This document shows positions 11,601-19,316 of a stretch of 25,936 bases of DNA, in pieces. The position numbers and the translations under genes are program-made. The stretch lies in assembly GCA_964200075.2 (NCBI GenBank), contig CAXNAA020000153.1, positions 1 through 25,936 of the forward strand, given 5' to 3'. This DNA comes from Sphacelaria rigidula. Its lineage: Eukaryota > Phaeophyceae > Sphacelariales. The first letter of the stretch is position 1, and the number at the start of each line of letters is the position of its first letter. The notes beneath the pieces are model-generated. The model was not told where the DNA came from and made no database searches. It saw nothing but the letters and a program-made list of their open reading frames with translations.

Positions 11601-14600
11601 CTTCATTACAGGATAATGGATAGGTGAAGATTCGTAGGAAGAACCAGGGTTCAAGTTAGTCTCGTGGGAGAGGAGTTGATGAAGCCACGGTAGAGCTTGT
11701 GCGAGAAGTTGACTTCTATATGTTGTGTCAAATCATGCATCGAGGGTTTTCCCTCTATTTTTCTGTAGAACGGAGACTGGCTCCACTTTTTAGGCATTCA
11801 ATGTCGCGATAGTCACATGGCAGAATAGTACAGGAGAAGAGCCAGGGCACTGTAGCAAGACAAAAAACTGCCAACACTAACCAATACACTGAGTGTTCTC
11901 CTCCTCCTCCCTTGTAGGGCACACTTCCGGCGGATGATGAAGCAGCGGGCAGTTTGCCACTTTCAAGGTAGTACAAACCTTCAACTCTTGGACAATCATA
12001 TAGTCCTGCGTGAAGCACGCACGAGTTCAATGTTTTTGATCGGCCCAATAGTGAAGGGGCAAAGTGGGGTGAGAGTCACGAATGATTGATCGCAAATCCG
12101 CAGTGATGGTTTGAGTGGCAGGGAGCCTCGAGTGGAACAATTGTGCCGGGACCGACACCAGCTACAGCTACAAGCCTCATGCTATATGCCGTTCAAAACA
12201 GCCTCGGACCCGGACGACCTGTAATCACCACTATTTCGTCTTGCTTGAATGTTACTTTCATCAATTTCGTACTTGCGAGAACAGACGTACGAAGTCCGAG
12301 GTGATCACGACAGTTCGTGATGATATGAATTTGTGTTTCTTGCATTGATACACAATCGGGCATCGAAATGCCCCCCAGTGCAGTCTCGAGCCAATTTGGG
12401 GCTCGTGGCCGGTATCCAGTAATGACGTCAGAGCACAATTCGAGCCATCAGCTATCTCCCGCTATAGTTCATCTAAGCATGAGCGGCGGCTGACGTAGTC
12501 GCTGTGAGCGGTCACTGTGAGCGACGACTGACGTGGGGTGACTTCGCTGGAAATTTGTGCGATGAGGAGCGGGGATTGCTAGCTGTTCAAGGTCGGTACG
12601 AGCGTTCCCGAGCACTTTTGCGATCGAGCGGAGGTAATAATTCAGCAAGTGCCGACCATTTTTGAAATATAATACTCCGTATCAGGCTAGAGTGGGATAC
12701 CCGGAGATTATTCTGTTCAACATACATCATGACTATAGTAGATTATGGTGTACGAGTGTAGGTTCAGAACTGCGGTACTGTGGAGCGCCGCGTCTCGATG
12801 GGGTCGATGGTATACCGCTGACACCATCAGGTAGGAAAAAACACAGGTTCGATTCCGGCCGGGTGCGTCTTGTTTGGCCTTCTTCTCAGGAGCGCTGTAC
12901 TCGTATTTGGTTCACGCCCTTGAAGACGCGGCGGCGTGGGTAGCAAAAGGAGTCTGACTGAGTTTGTAGACGACAGTCGACGCGGTGCGAGAGTACTGAT
13001 CCGATTCACGATACCAGAACGTGTGGGGCGTATCGGGGGAGAGACGGGTTAATCCCATGAGACCTCGAACTCGTCCCGAGAAAATAGAGGGGTTATGAGT
13101 GAGGGAAAAAAAAGTGGGTGATGTTGTATTCAACATAGCGCGTATAAAGTATGTGCATTTCGTAGCTGCCAGATAAGAACTTGTATTTCAAATACGCTTT
13201 ATTAATAGCGTAAATCTGTACAGCCTACAGCATACTTCCAATACACGGGTACATTCTAGAGAATGGCTCCTTCACACGGTAGACTTTGTTATGACTCATA
13301 CCACAATAAGCAGTAGACGACCTTCAAGCAGGTGTGTGCATGGGGGGGGGGCGAGTTTTGAGCAAGTTCTGGTCCACACGATGATATTCTCGTACGGTGT
13401 CACGGTAGCTCCAGCGTTGTACTGTATTGACAGGAGAAGGAAACAAACTCCGACTTCGTGTATCAGATGAAACCGTGCTCTTTCATGACACTTGTGTTCG
13501 GTCAGCAAATGGGGACAAAACAATGGCATCAGGGCTGGTTGGATTCTTCAGGACAAAAACCCACACGGGGCTTCGTTCAAATTTATTCGCGGACTGGGTT
13601 CAGGTGGATCGAAGCAGAGCGAGAGGAAGCTCTGCTGGGCAAGACAACGCAACAAGACAAAGAGAGCGGGGAGCCGCGTGTGGTGAACCATGTGGAGGAG
13701 GCATTTTTCCCCTTCGGGGGAGGACCAAGAATCTGCCCCGGCATGGTGCGTGATATCCCACTTCGTCGCGACAACGAGCTCGCCGTCCGACAGTGCAACC
13801 CAATATGTGTTTTCAGAAAGATCCAATGTTCGTAGCATACAACTCGCCAGCATCATCCTGGAACCAGCCCCAGGGTTGGAATGCCAAGTAGTCGCTTCGC
13901 ACGGATATGGTCACACCCAAAGTCGGTGGTGGCGTTTCGCGTGAGCTTCGAGGGTCAGGAATATGATTCGGATAGGCCATTTGAATCATTTCGCTCTTTT
14001 ATTTGTGTTTGCCTCATTGGAGACCAACCTTTTCTGTTTTTTCTCCGCGTCATCACCGACTTCACCCGGGAGAGTAGGTGTAATTGGGAGAAAAAGTCGA
14101 GAAACGACTCCGGAATCGCCAAATCGGTTTGACTGCTGGTTACTTGCACGCTCGGAACGGGCGCATGCGGTTCTAAAACTTTTGGACATAGATACAGAAG
14201 AGCAGATCGATACTCTGCCGTGACTAAGGTAGACAACGCTCTCTGGACGTTTGGCGTTGTGGTGTGCTGTTGTCGACTTCCTTGACACAGGGCATGGCCA
14301 ATCTGGAAGGGCTGGTTTTGCTGGCGGCGTTGTGCATCCAGTTCGACTTCACCCTCGCTCCTGACCAGGTAATTTGCTATCCTTTTGCTTGAATTCGCGG
14401 CGCTGAGGCCCCAGAGGTTTTTCAAAAGCCACTTCGCCGCAGCTTTTTCTGTGACCACCTGTGTCGCTATACTCGTACGTTCCGTGTCTTGGTGCCATGC
14501 TTGTGTAGTTGGTCGTTGCTGTACTCCGGCGTTGGTATCGGTTGGTAGCAAAAAGTGTTTCTGCGCTCTGGGCACTGTCTTCGTTGAGTCCTGTGTAATA

Positions 14601-17600
14601 TACCTTAGCAGACAGACTTCTTACAGGAACATGATTGTCCGCACTTTTGGTTGGAGCACCGGCAGCGAGCTAGAGTTTCGAGGCGTTTCCATCCAGAAGA
14701 CGAACTCACCTGGCCCCCGTGGCGTGCCACATCCCAGGACATACCTACACAACAGGATCACACACTGATTGCCATCAGTACTTGATTCACTCTGAACTGG
14801 CACCGCCGACTTTTCTCCGGGTTGCTTCGAATCACTGACGTATAGCTCCTACCATGTGACGAGGGAGTCGTGACAACTTATCCGCACCGGACGTGCCACT
14901 TAATCCTGTCATCGTTCTTGCCGTTGTGCGTGTAGCTGAACCGGTTGGGACCATACTGAACTGTCTCACTTGCTACTACACTTCACCTCATTGATTCGAC
15001 TGATTGATTATCTCACATTAGCTGATTGCAACAATCAAGCCCGTGGTCAGGAGCAGCAACAAAAGCACTCCACCTAATATGCATAATGCGTTGTGTAAGA
15101 CGCCTCATCCCATGCCTTACATCAGCATATGACTCTGCACACTCCTCCAGGATCGCATGCTGGTCACGTAAGAGCTCGTACGCCCAGTCTCGGCGTGCTC
15201 GTATGAGGTCAATAAAACATACAGTACTCTTCAGTTGCCCCCGAAGCCGCTTGGTGACGACGTCAGTCAATTGCTCGGTTGTGGGTACGTACTCCAGGCT
15301 AAATGGCTTCTTCTTTTCGTGTTCGTGTGTACACTTGGGCATCGTACCCACGCGTTCCGTACCCTCCGCTGAAGCCGCCAATGGTCGCGGCCTGGGTCGC
15401 ACCGTGATTGTCGCATACCCACGGTGTTGCGTCCTGTGGCAGCCCCAGCTCTCCCAGGGTGCCGCGGATATGTAGGCCGTGTCTCATGCCGTGCCCAGTC
15501 ACTATTCCATGCCGCGTCAGAACTTGACAATGAGACTGAACCTTGCAGTCTGGACCTCCAGGCGATGGGCGCTTTGTTTAGGATGTGCAGATGATCTGAT
15601 AGGCTCCTGCGCACTTCGGTATCATCGCCCAATGGGAATTCGAGGGGCTCGTGATGACTTGTTATCTGTCGTTGATATCGCCAGCGCCTTTTCCGTAGCG
15701 CAGGCATACGGCAAGTGTTGTGGCGACGTTGCGAAGAGCATGTTGCAGTCGTCGTCAGTGTCGCTCGGAGCAAGTGCTGGCGACCCGACGCTAGAACACT
15801 GTTGAAGAGATGGGGTCTCGTCGTGCTCACGACGATCATATGCTTCTTCCCGAGAACTGTCGCGTGAGGAAAATATGATGTGTTCAACTTCTCTTCGTGT
15901 GTCCTCACGAGGCGGAAGATCTATGCCCGGGTCGAGAGGCTTACTGGTTTTGTGTATGTCGGTCGAATCCACCCTTTCCGCGCGTGATGTTCAGATGTTC
16001 CGTCGTTGGTACAGGGTAAAATCGTCATTTTCCACTTTAGTATGATCACCAAGGAGTCTTGTCCGGCGCACCCAGGTCTCGTCCCTCTAGTTCTTCAGCA
16101 GCAGTGCGCCCATGTGCTGGGTGTTGTTGTCGTCGCTGCCAGTGAAGAACGTGTCGTCAGTTCAAGTCACGAGAACCACGACGCGCCCGTCACTGTCGAG
16201 GGACATGCACATCCACTGTAGCTGCAGACGCTCCACCCGCCCGCGAGGATGGTCTCCCTCAGCTCCTTGAGCCGTCCAAGCACACGTTGTAGGCTGTATA
16301 TGGTGTTGTTAGCCTTGGTCACTGTGTGTTTCTGTAGCTCCAGCCACACATGTTGTGGGAACGGTGCGTTAAAGTAAAACCTAGGTGATGTCCGGCATCC
16401 CCATGTCCAATCCCTACAGGTAGCCATCGCAGAAGGATACGGGTGGCGTCGAAGCCCACAAAACGAGAGTGAGAAGGTAGTGGCTTGTCAACCCACCTTG
16501 GGTGAATCTCGGAGCCACGAGGCGCATCTTGTATCTCTTCCCTGTGGGGCCTGCTGTGTTTCTGGTCTTGTAATCGTACCTTTTTTCGATCGGCTAGTCG
16601 TGGCGTAGGAGCGCCTCGTCTAAGTTTCTCTGATCGAAAGTCTCGCATTTCTCCGTCTTGGGATCCTTTCCATTGTTCGGCGTCGGTTGCTTGCGTTGCC
16701 CCCGTCATGTTCGGGGGTTGATCTTTTCCCCCCATTTCGGTCGGTCTCACCGATGTCTTACGCTCCCCGGCCACATCCTCAGGCCTCAAGCCCCAAGAGA
16801 TCGGAGAAATGACTCGAAAACCTCATCACGCAGATGTTGGTGACCTGGGATTTGCGTCGAGGAACCATGTGTGAAATCCCGCCTCCTAGCTCTCCAAAAC
16901 GTTGTGAGGTTTCGAGAAAACGTGCCAGCGTTTGGAAAATCTATGTTTCCGACGATTTTTGCCTACTTACAACCCCAAGAAACCGGTGAAGTGTGCCGAA
17001 ACTCACACCACCCGGAGAATAGCAATTTGGTCTCGCCTTCAGGAACACGAGCGTGAAATTTCGTCTTGTAACCCTCAAAACGGGAGTGAAGTTTGGCACG
17101 AAAACGAAATATTTCCGGGAATCTGGAGTATCCGGCCTCTTCCGGCGGCTCATGACCTGAAGAGATCGATGAAGCCCAACGATATTACGACCAGTCAAAC
17201 ACCGGTGACCTCGTGCTTGCCTTCGAGGACACGTGCGTGAAGTTTCGTATAGTAACCAGTAGAATCGTCGGAAGGTTTTGAGTCATTGTGAAGTCGACGA
17301 TATGCGGCGTATAATGGCCGGGACCGTAAGAACCCGGTGAAACCGGCCGGAACTCCACTCTACCAAATTCAGGCGACCTCGGGCTTACCTCTAGCAACCC
17401 AAGTGTAAAATTTCGTCTCCAAACGTTTAAAAATTGCATGAAGGTTAGGGCGAACGAGAAGGTATTCCGAGAACGTGCAGCATACAAAGGTCGGGGACCC
17501 CAAGAAAACCGGTTCAACCAAGCGAAAAGAGTGACACCCAGGCACCGAAGTCCAAGACATTTATACGAGAACATCGTCACATTATTTTGTATTCTAACTC

Positions 17601-17819
17601 GTTCAAATAGTCTCGGAAATCGAGCGAACGGAAGAATATGCTAAAATTGCAGGGTATATATCGGGGGGGTGTCGTCCTCCTAGGCTGTAAGCAGTACTAT
17701 GGATGGCTGAACCTCTCTTATCTCATTTCAGCGTGTCTTTCCAACCTTTTGAAAGGCCACGAATCTCGCTCCGACCTGACCGTGGCTGTGTGCTAGATGC
17801 ACAAGGTTGTTCGCTGTGA
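2461..17819 (+). CDS. Cytochrome P450 monooxygenase, split gene of 12 visible exons
   Basis: Exons: 2461-2648, 4722-4868, 5722-5797, 6194-6344, 6531-6612, 6949-7142, 10290-10412, 10749-10863, 11303-11424, 13604-13745, 14291-14368, 17732-17819. Together they give about 500 residues, the usual P450 catalytic-domain length. Visible motifs in order: EWGRSRR (C-helix WxxxR, heme propionate contact), AGQETTS (I-helix oxygen activation), ETMR (K-helix ExxR), PARW, and FGGGPRICPG followed by an Ala and Glu at the family spacing. All introns are GT...AG and phases agree at ten junctions in a row. P450s are heme-thiolate monooxygenases that use O2 and electrons from a reductase. Substrate and CYP family cannot be read here. 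The N-terminal anchor is missing from the called exons, and the last exon is one base out of phase. Two introns hold antisense copia remnants. No internal stop occurs in the first eleven exons, so I infer a live or recently live gene. Confidence 0.9.
2649..4721 (+). other. P450 intron, 2.07 kb
   Basis: Bounded by GTGAGT and CAG, phase 0. I see no domain in any frame. It contains a perfect 16 bp palindrome CATGATCATGATCATG (4132-4147), flanked by two copies of CTCCTCCGCAGTA. A 25-base stretch at 4138-4162 resembles 25871-25895. Confidence 0.7.
4722..4868 (+). CDS. P450 exon: B'-C helix with WxxxR
   Basis: The acceptor is GGCAG at 4717-4721, the donor GTGAGT at 4869; the exon is 49 codons, phase 0 to 0. 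It carries LDEGTEWGRSRRLIAPHFSG, the P450 C-helix with Trp and Arg in WxxxR spacing and the typical R-R-L-x-x-P-x-F-S run. It ends in MVPAIVE, which continues directly into IATRLCEKW of the next exon. The exact start is less sure than the end. Confidence 0.87.
4869..5721 (+). other. P450 intron, 853 bp
   Basis: Bounded by GTGAGT and GGTAG. It holds a run of about 14 C near 4974-4987. An exon-like block at 5092-5198 was considered and rejected because the exon at 5722 continues the protein perfectly. Nothing else is seen. Confidence 0.7.
5722..5797 (+). CDS. P450 exon: D-helix
   Basis: A 76-base exon with acceptor GGTAG ending at 5721 and donor GTGAGC at 5798. It encodes IATRLCEKWSTAADEDG followed by an acidic VDANDDL segment, typical of the P450 D-helix and the loop after it. 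It runs phase 0 to phase 1 and joins cleanly to the exons on both sides. Confidence 0.85.
6194..6344 (+). CDS. P450 exon: E-helix to F-helix
   Basis: The acceptor is GGCCAG ending at 6193 and the donor GTGAGA at 6345. It starts by completing a Gly codon, then RYTHDVIALVGF, the P450 E-helix (usually RYTLDVI...AFG). It continues through PLFDSLGNIPRHFQTLLLSP, the E-F region. It ends in phase 2, inside the Trp codon finished by the next exon. Confidence 0.87.
6531..6612 (+). CDS. P450 exon: F-G region
   Basis: An 82-base exon with acceptor CATCAG ending at 6530 and donor GTACAC at 6613. Its first base completes a Trp codon. It encodes YKFFPFSSWVRRLLKEK then VDDLVK, the aromatic/basic F-G segment of P450s near the substrate access channel. 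It leaves phase 0 for the next exon. The longer open frame that runs on past 6612 is intron read-through. Confidence 0.83.
6949..7142 (+). CDS. P450 exon: G-H region up to the I-helix
   Basis: The acceptor is CCAACAG ending at 6948 and the donor GTATGG at 7143. It encodes ERRLIASEKQAN, LLRKLVGAGDNGAGGGRM and MTDDEVVTQAK, the usual lead into the I-helix (T-D-E-E-V). It ends in phase 2 (AG), which with the C at 10290 makes Ser just ahead of LFLAGQETT. Element A of the copia family begins about 35 bp downstream of this donor. Confidence 0.87.
7178..7445 (-). repeat. LTR copy 1 (3' LTR of element A, truncated)
   Basis: It aligns with 14594-14870 and with parts of 9250-9740. Shared blocks include CAGCAGACAGACTTC, a CACATCCCAG block, CTGACTACCATCAGTA and CTTTTCTCCGG. 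The part matching the high-coordinate end of the other LTRs is missing, removed with the pol gene by the deletion. The low end near 7178 is an estimate. Confidence 0.7.
7446..7803 (-). pseudogene. copia integrase fragment (zinc finger and start of core)
   Basis: The minus strand reads HDVLGH then, about 30 residues on, CSVCEEC, the HHCC finger of copia integrase. It continues DAVHSDLEGF and GMKYVQVFVDQASREK, the beginning of the catalytic core including its first Asp. Near 7500 the frame shifts to one reading ADATGAYVDEMASDEG, and the sequence then runs into the LTR. An in-frame TAG at 7801-7803 lies just upstream of the finger. Confidence 0.82.
7891..8490 (-). pseudogene. copia aspartic protease region
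   Basis: An open frame of 199 codons. Residues 85-95 read LCDSGANAHMT, the retropepsin active site D-S-G in copia form (usually LDSGAS-HM). Residues 147-159 read VLYVPGLPFRLLS, the conserved VLYVPGLxxNLLS block that leads to the GAG-pre-integrase domain. The first 80 residues are basic and may be the gag C-terminus or linker; I see no clear CCHC knuckle. Confidence 0.85.
8640..9218 (-). pseudogene. copia gag-like region, frame-shifted
   Basis: Between the LTR and the protease, three overlapping minus frames are open in turn, as expected of a decayed gag. A possible start ATG is at 9216-9218. The fragments are basic and mixed, and none gives a motif I can name with certainty. The call rests on position between LTR and protease and on frame-to-frame continuity. 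Confidence 0.5.
9250..9855 (-). repeat. LTR copy 2 (5' LTR of element A) with an internal insertion
   Basis: It matches copies 1 and 3 at 9280-9318 (GAGTACGGGCAGCG block) and at 9574-9855 (CGTCCCAGGAC, CTGACTACCATTAGTA, CTTTTCTCCGG). It also matches copy 3 alone near 9797-9855. On the minus strand it begins TGATGGTAGCAAG, comparable to TGTAGTAGCAAG in copy 3. About 255 bp at 9319-9573 is absent from the other two copies. Confidence 0.7.
9326..9349. repeat. (ATTG)n microsatellite
   Basis: About six copies of ATTG at the edge of the segment unique to LTR copy 2. A purine-rich stretch follows on the + strand (roughly 9395-9520). Confidence 0.8.
9856..10289 (+). other. Rest of the P450 intron between element A and the I-helix exon
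   Basis: This is host intron sequence after element A. It contains a short tandem repeat, two copies of TTGTTCYTCTAGCGTT at about 10112-10146, and a TATATA stretch near 10195. No coding domain is seen. Confidence 0.6.
10290..10412 (+). CDS. P450 exon: I-helix (AGQETTS)
   Basis: The acceptor is TGCTCAG ending at 10289 and the donor GTACGT at 10413. It carries LFLAGQETTSLVLAW, the oxygen-activating I-helix motif [AG]Gx[ED]TT, then LLAKHPEVLARCRREIEQNV, the J-helix. It runs from phase 2 to phase 2. It is separated from the preceding exon by a 3.1 kb intron that hosts copia element A. Confidence 0.93.
10413..11302 (+). other. Two P450 introns flanking the K-helix exon
   Basis: Introns 10413-10748 (336 bp) and 10864-11302 (439 bp), both GT...AG. 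I see no repeats or other genes in them. Confidence 0.75.
10749..10863 (+). CDS. P450 exon: K-helix (ETMR)
   Basis: The acceptor is CCGTAG ending at 10748 and the donor GTAACC at 10864. It encodes LVYLAAVFKETMRLKNTVPF, matching the P450 K-helix ExxR (ETMR) that forms the ERR triad with the later PARW. It runs phase 2 to phase 0. Confidence 0.92.
11303..11424 (+). CDS. P450 exon: beta strands and PxRW
   Basis: The acceptor is GAGCACAG ending at 11302 and the donor GTAAAT at 11425. It encodes LDGLTYPRGTCFALLTRYMS, the meander lead-in with a P-x-G-T turn. It then gives REEYFTRANEFVPA plus the AG of the Arg codon in PARW. It runs phase 0 to phase 2. A second AG four bases downstream would break the phase. 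Confidence 0.9.
11425..13603 (+). other. P450 intron, 2.18 kb
   Basis: Bounded by GTAAAT and CAG, phase 2. It holds a short degenerate repeat of GTGAGCGRYNACTG type (about 12480-12535) and a tRNA-like B-box region (12790-12872). A run of nine G lies near 13342. No coding domain was recognised on either strand. Confidence 0.7.
12790..12872 (+). ncRNA. tRNA-like sequence with perfect B-box
   Basis: GGTTCGATTCC at 12846-12856 is an exact B-box. An A-box-like TGGGGTCGATGG lies about 45 bases upstream, and CTGACACCATCAG between them could be an anticodon-arm relic, but no T33 and only three stem pairs are seen. No acceptor stem closes it. I read it as a tRNA pseudogene or SINE head; chance cannot be excluded. 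Confidence 0.3.
13604..13745 (+). CDS. P450 exon: heme-binding loop FGGGPRICPG
   Basis: The acceptor is GGTTCAG ending at 13603 and the donor GTGCGT at 13746. The first base completes Arg of PARW, followed by WIEAEREEALLGK and a charged meander. The heme loop PFGGGPRICPGM has the Cys that ligates heme iron; it fits the P450 signature [FW][SGNH]x[GD]xRxC. It ends in phase 0. Confidence 0.95.
13746..14290 (+). other. P450 intron, 545 bp
   Basis: Bounded by GTGCGT and CAG between the heme-loop and L-helix exons, phase 0. The open frames overlapping it show no domain. Nothing else is seen. Confidence 0.75.
14291..14368 (+). CDS. P450 exon: L-helix
   Basis: A 26-codon exon, phase 0 to 0, with acceptor GACACAG ending at 14290 and donor GTAATT at 14369. 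It encodes GMANLEGLVLLAALCIQFDF then TLAPDQ. With the preceding exon this gives CPGMGMANLE, the CxGxxxAxxE spacing of the L-helix, and then the usual F-x-L-x-P-D-Q lead to the C-terminal beta strands. Confidence 0.9.
14594..14980 (-). repeat. LTR copy 3 (3' LTR of element B)
   Basis: The minus strand starts TGTAGTAGCAAGTGAG at 14980, right after a purine-rich stretch (AATGAGGTGAAG) that could be the polypurine tract. It ends near TATTACA at 14594. It shares long blocks with copies 1 and 2, such as CAGCAGACAGACTTC versus TAGCAGACAGACTTC, GCCACATCCCAGGAC and CGACTTTTCTCCGG. The ends are estimates. Confidence 0.72.
15090..15640 (-). pseudogene. copia RNase H region with frameshifts
   Basis: Three frames are used in turn on the minus strand: GDDTEVRRSLSDH and APIAWRSRLQGSVSLSSSDA, then LGELGLPQDATPWVCDNHGA, then LEYVPTTEQLTDVVTKRL. 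These match the copia RNase H order D-x-D-T-R-R-S-T, A-x-x-W-x-S-x-x-Q, CDNxGA and the closing YVPTxEQLxDxxTKxL. At least two frameshifts are needed, so it is dead. Confidence 0.85.
15641..16166 (-). other. Stretch of element B without recognised domain
   Basis: A minus-strand open frame at 15972-15622 is acidic and Ser-rich, which could be the variable linker between copia integrase and reverse transcriptase. No reverse transcriptase motif (such as YVDD) is seen, so that domain appears deleted. Position between gag-like and RNase H pieces is the only support. Confidence 0.4.
16167..16790 (-). pseudogene. Possible copia gag fragment
   Basis: The minus strand contains a helical run including VWLELQKHTVTKANNTIYSL and RVLGRLKELRETILAGG, in the style of the copia gag (UBN2-type) domain. 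An upstream basic frame covers 16789-16319. Frames do not join without shifts. It ends where the tandem array begins at 16791. Confidence 0.4.
16791..17530. repeat. Satellite-like tandem array, monomer about 170-183 bp
   Basis: Monomers begin with versions of CCCCAAGAGATCGGTGAA at 16791, 16973, 17156, 17324 and 17498 (spacings 182, 183, 168, 174). A second anchor, CGTGAAATTTCGTCT or close variants, recurs at 16870, 17052, 17236 and 17404. That makes four units plus part of a fifth. Units are clearly diverged, so the array is old. It lies in the last P450 intron directly beside element B. Confidence 0.8.
17732..17819 (+). CDS. Probable C-terminal exon of the P450, out of phase by one base
   Basis: After a strong acceptor (TCTCATTTCAG, ending 17731) the frame from GTG at 17733 reads VSFQPFERPRISLRPDRG then CVLDAQGCSL and TGA at 17817. 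P450s end with a V-x(n)-T/S-L-R-P-x-x-G-L segment at just this distance from the PDQ of the L-helix exon. The preceding exon ends in phase 0, which would force a different frame (RVFPTF then stop). So either a base is missing or added, the acceptor is unusual, or the resemblance is accidental. Confidence 0.55.
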
Positions 17820-19204
17820 AAATCAAGGGCAAAAATATGCGGCGCATCTTCGAGAATACCCCAAAACAACGGCTTAGTTAGTTTTCGGGGGTTCACCCAA
17901 ACCAAATCCCTTACAGTGTGAGACACCGTTTTGTGCGTGCCCCTTGCGCCCCATCACGGGTCGACACTGCAATAGAGGGCACATTGCGTTTCCCCCTACA
18001 TACTGGGGAGTATGTAGATAATTGTTTGTCTCCGTCTACTCTATTTCTACGGACAAATCGTATGCCAACGAAAACTCAGGGTTCTTTCCTTAATCAATCT
18101 GTATCTTGAGAGCACGACTGAATGCGTAGCAGATCATCTAGTTCATGTGCGACAACAAGTCAACAAAACAAGCGATTGATTACACATTCAAATGACCAAA
18201 TACCTACTGAGCGTGCGCTCTAGTATTACACCCCTTCCTACGTACCCCATAATCCTCTCTTCCACAAAACTACATGTGTTCCGAACGCACGACCTCCTCG
18301 CGGCACAGAGCATCGACCCTGACACGGCGGTAACAACACCGGCTCTCTGCGCTGATCTAGCTACAAAGCGGTGTATCCCGACGAGTCCCTCATGATCAAT
18401 AACTACTCTTCACATTCATTTCCTGAAAATGGTGCGGATCTCACTCTGACCACTTGTTATCTAACAGCAGCCCCCCCTCCATTGACGTTATTTTCGCTCT
18501 TTGAGACTTAGATGCGACTTCATTCAAGAAGCACTTTTTTGTGGATGTTCCCTCCAAGCTATTGAGATGATCTGCTACGTCCGTACATGGAGGCGGCGCA
18601 CAGGAAATTACTAGATCGTCGGGTTCGATTTTGCCAATACCCGTAACTACCAATGAGTCATACTACGATAGGGGGTGTTCTGGGCCATGTTCTCCACGAG
18701 ATCCCATTTCAAATCGTCGTTGAAAAGCGACCACAAGTGTTCGAGCGCGCTTGTTACCGATGAAGAACGCCCATTCATACTGACTGACACCGTTTCAACC
18801 CATTTTCAAGCGCACCGCGAGTGTGTAAGATCGTCTGACATGACCGTGAGCCCTTTATTTCGTGGAAGCAAACACCCCCCCTCCCTATCGCAGCATAGCT
18901 CCAGTTCATTTTCGTCCTCGCTACAAACTGAGCCGGCCAAGAAGGCGGGGATTCGCAAATATGGCAAGCCGAAGCTCACTTCTTAGACTTCAGACCTGAA
19001 ATTTTTCACGCGTGATTTGCAAGGAACCCGCCGACATATTCGTCGTCATCGCAAGGTTGTAATTTCGTCGAAATTCCAACTCAATGTCAATGTTGGATAT
19101 AGTTGGGACGGATATAAATTGGGGCATCACTCGACGAAAAGGAAAGTTGGGGTGATGACGAATGTTTCAGTGCGTTCCGTGTAAATCATGTGTGACAATT
19201 TCAG
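17820..19204. other. Stretch downstream of the P450, no gene recognised
   Basis: Open frames at 18675-18986 (+, 103 codons, Ser-rich, ending KKAGIRKYGKPKLTS) and 18441-18653 (-, 70 codons) have natural-looking composition, but I recognise no family. They lie head to head. A weak tRNA-like stretch on the minus strand (18270-18390) was not accepted. Confidence 0.4.
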
Positions 19205-19316
19205 GTTGCAACCCTGATACACGAGCTTCGCCTGGACATGTTTGCAGATATTAGCACCGAGATCGCTCCGCACAAGAGCTTTTTCTTACAACTAATTGAA
19301 GATATATCATGTTTGG
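19205..19316 (+). CDS. Exon-like open block, function unknown
   Basis: After the acceptor CAATTTCAG (ending 19204) the phase-0 frame reads VATLIHELRLDMFADISTEI then APHKSFFLQLIEDISCL, a helical, protein-like run, up to a possible donor GTGATA at 19317. I recognise no domain and cannot link it to a neighbour by phase. Confidence 0.25.

Larger units (their letters stand above)
14594..16790 (-). mobile_element. Ty1/copia LTR retrotransposon, element B, fragmentary
   Basis: Read on the minus strand: possible gag pieces (16790-16167), an unplaced open stretch (15972-15622), RNase H (about 15640-15090), then an LTR (14980-14594). Protease, integrase and reverse transcriptase motifs are not found, so a large internal deletion is inferred. 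Its LTR is related to both LTRs of element A, so the two belong to one family. It lies in the intron before the last P450 exon, antisense to the gene. Confidence 0.78.

Noticed and set aside
16791-17530. CRISPR-like array
   Set aside because: The repeat unit is about 175 bp and continuous, without short repeats and unique spacers; it is a tandem satellite.
18270-18390. tRNA-like stretch on the minus strand with GCGTTCGGAAC
   Set aside because: The B-box has two mismatches and no arms fold convincingly.
18675-18986. Possible PAS/LOV start (ERPFILTDTVS) in a 103-codon frame
   Set aside because: Only a few residues resemble a PAS entry strand; the following residues do not continue the domain.
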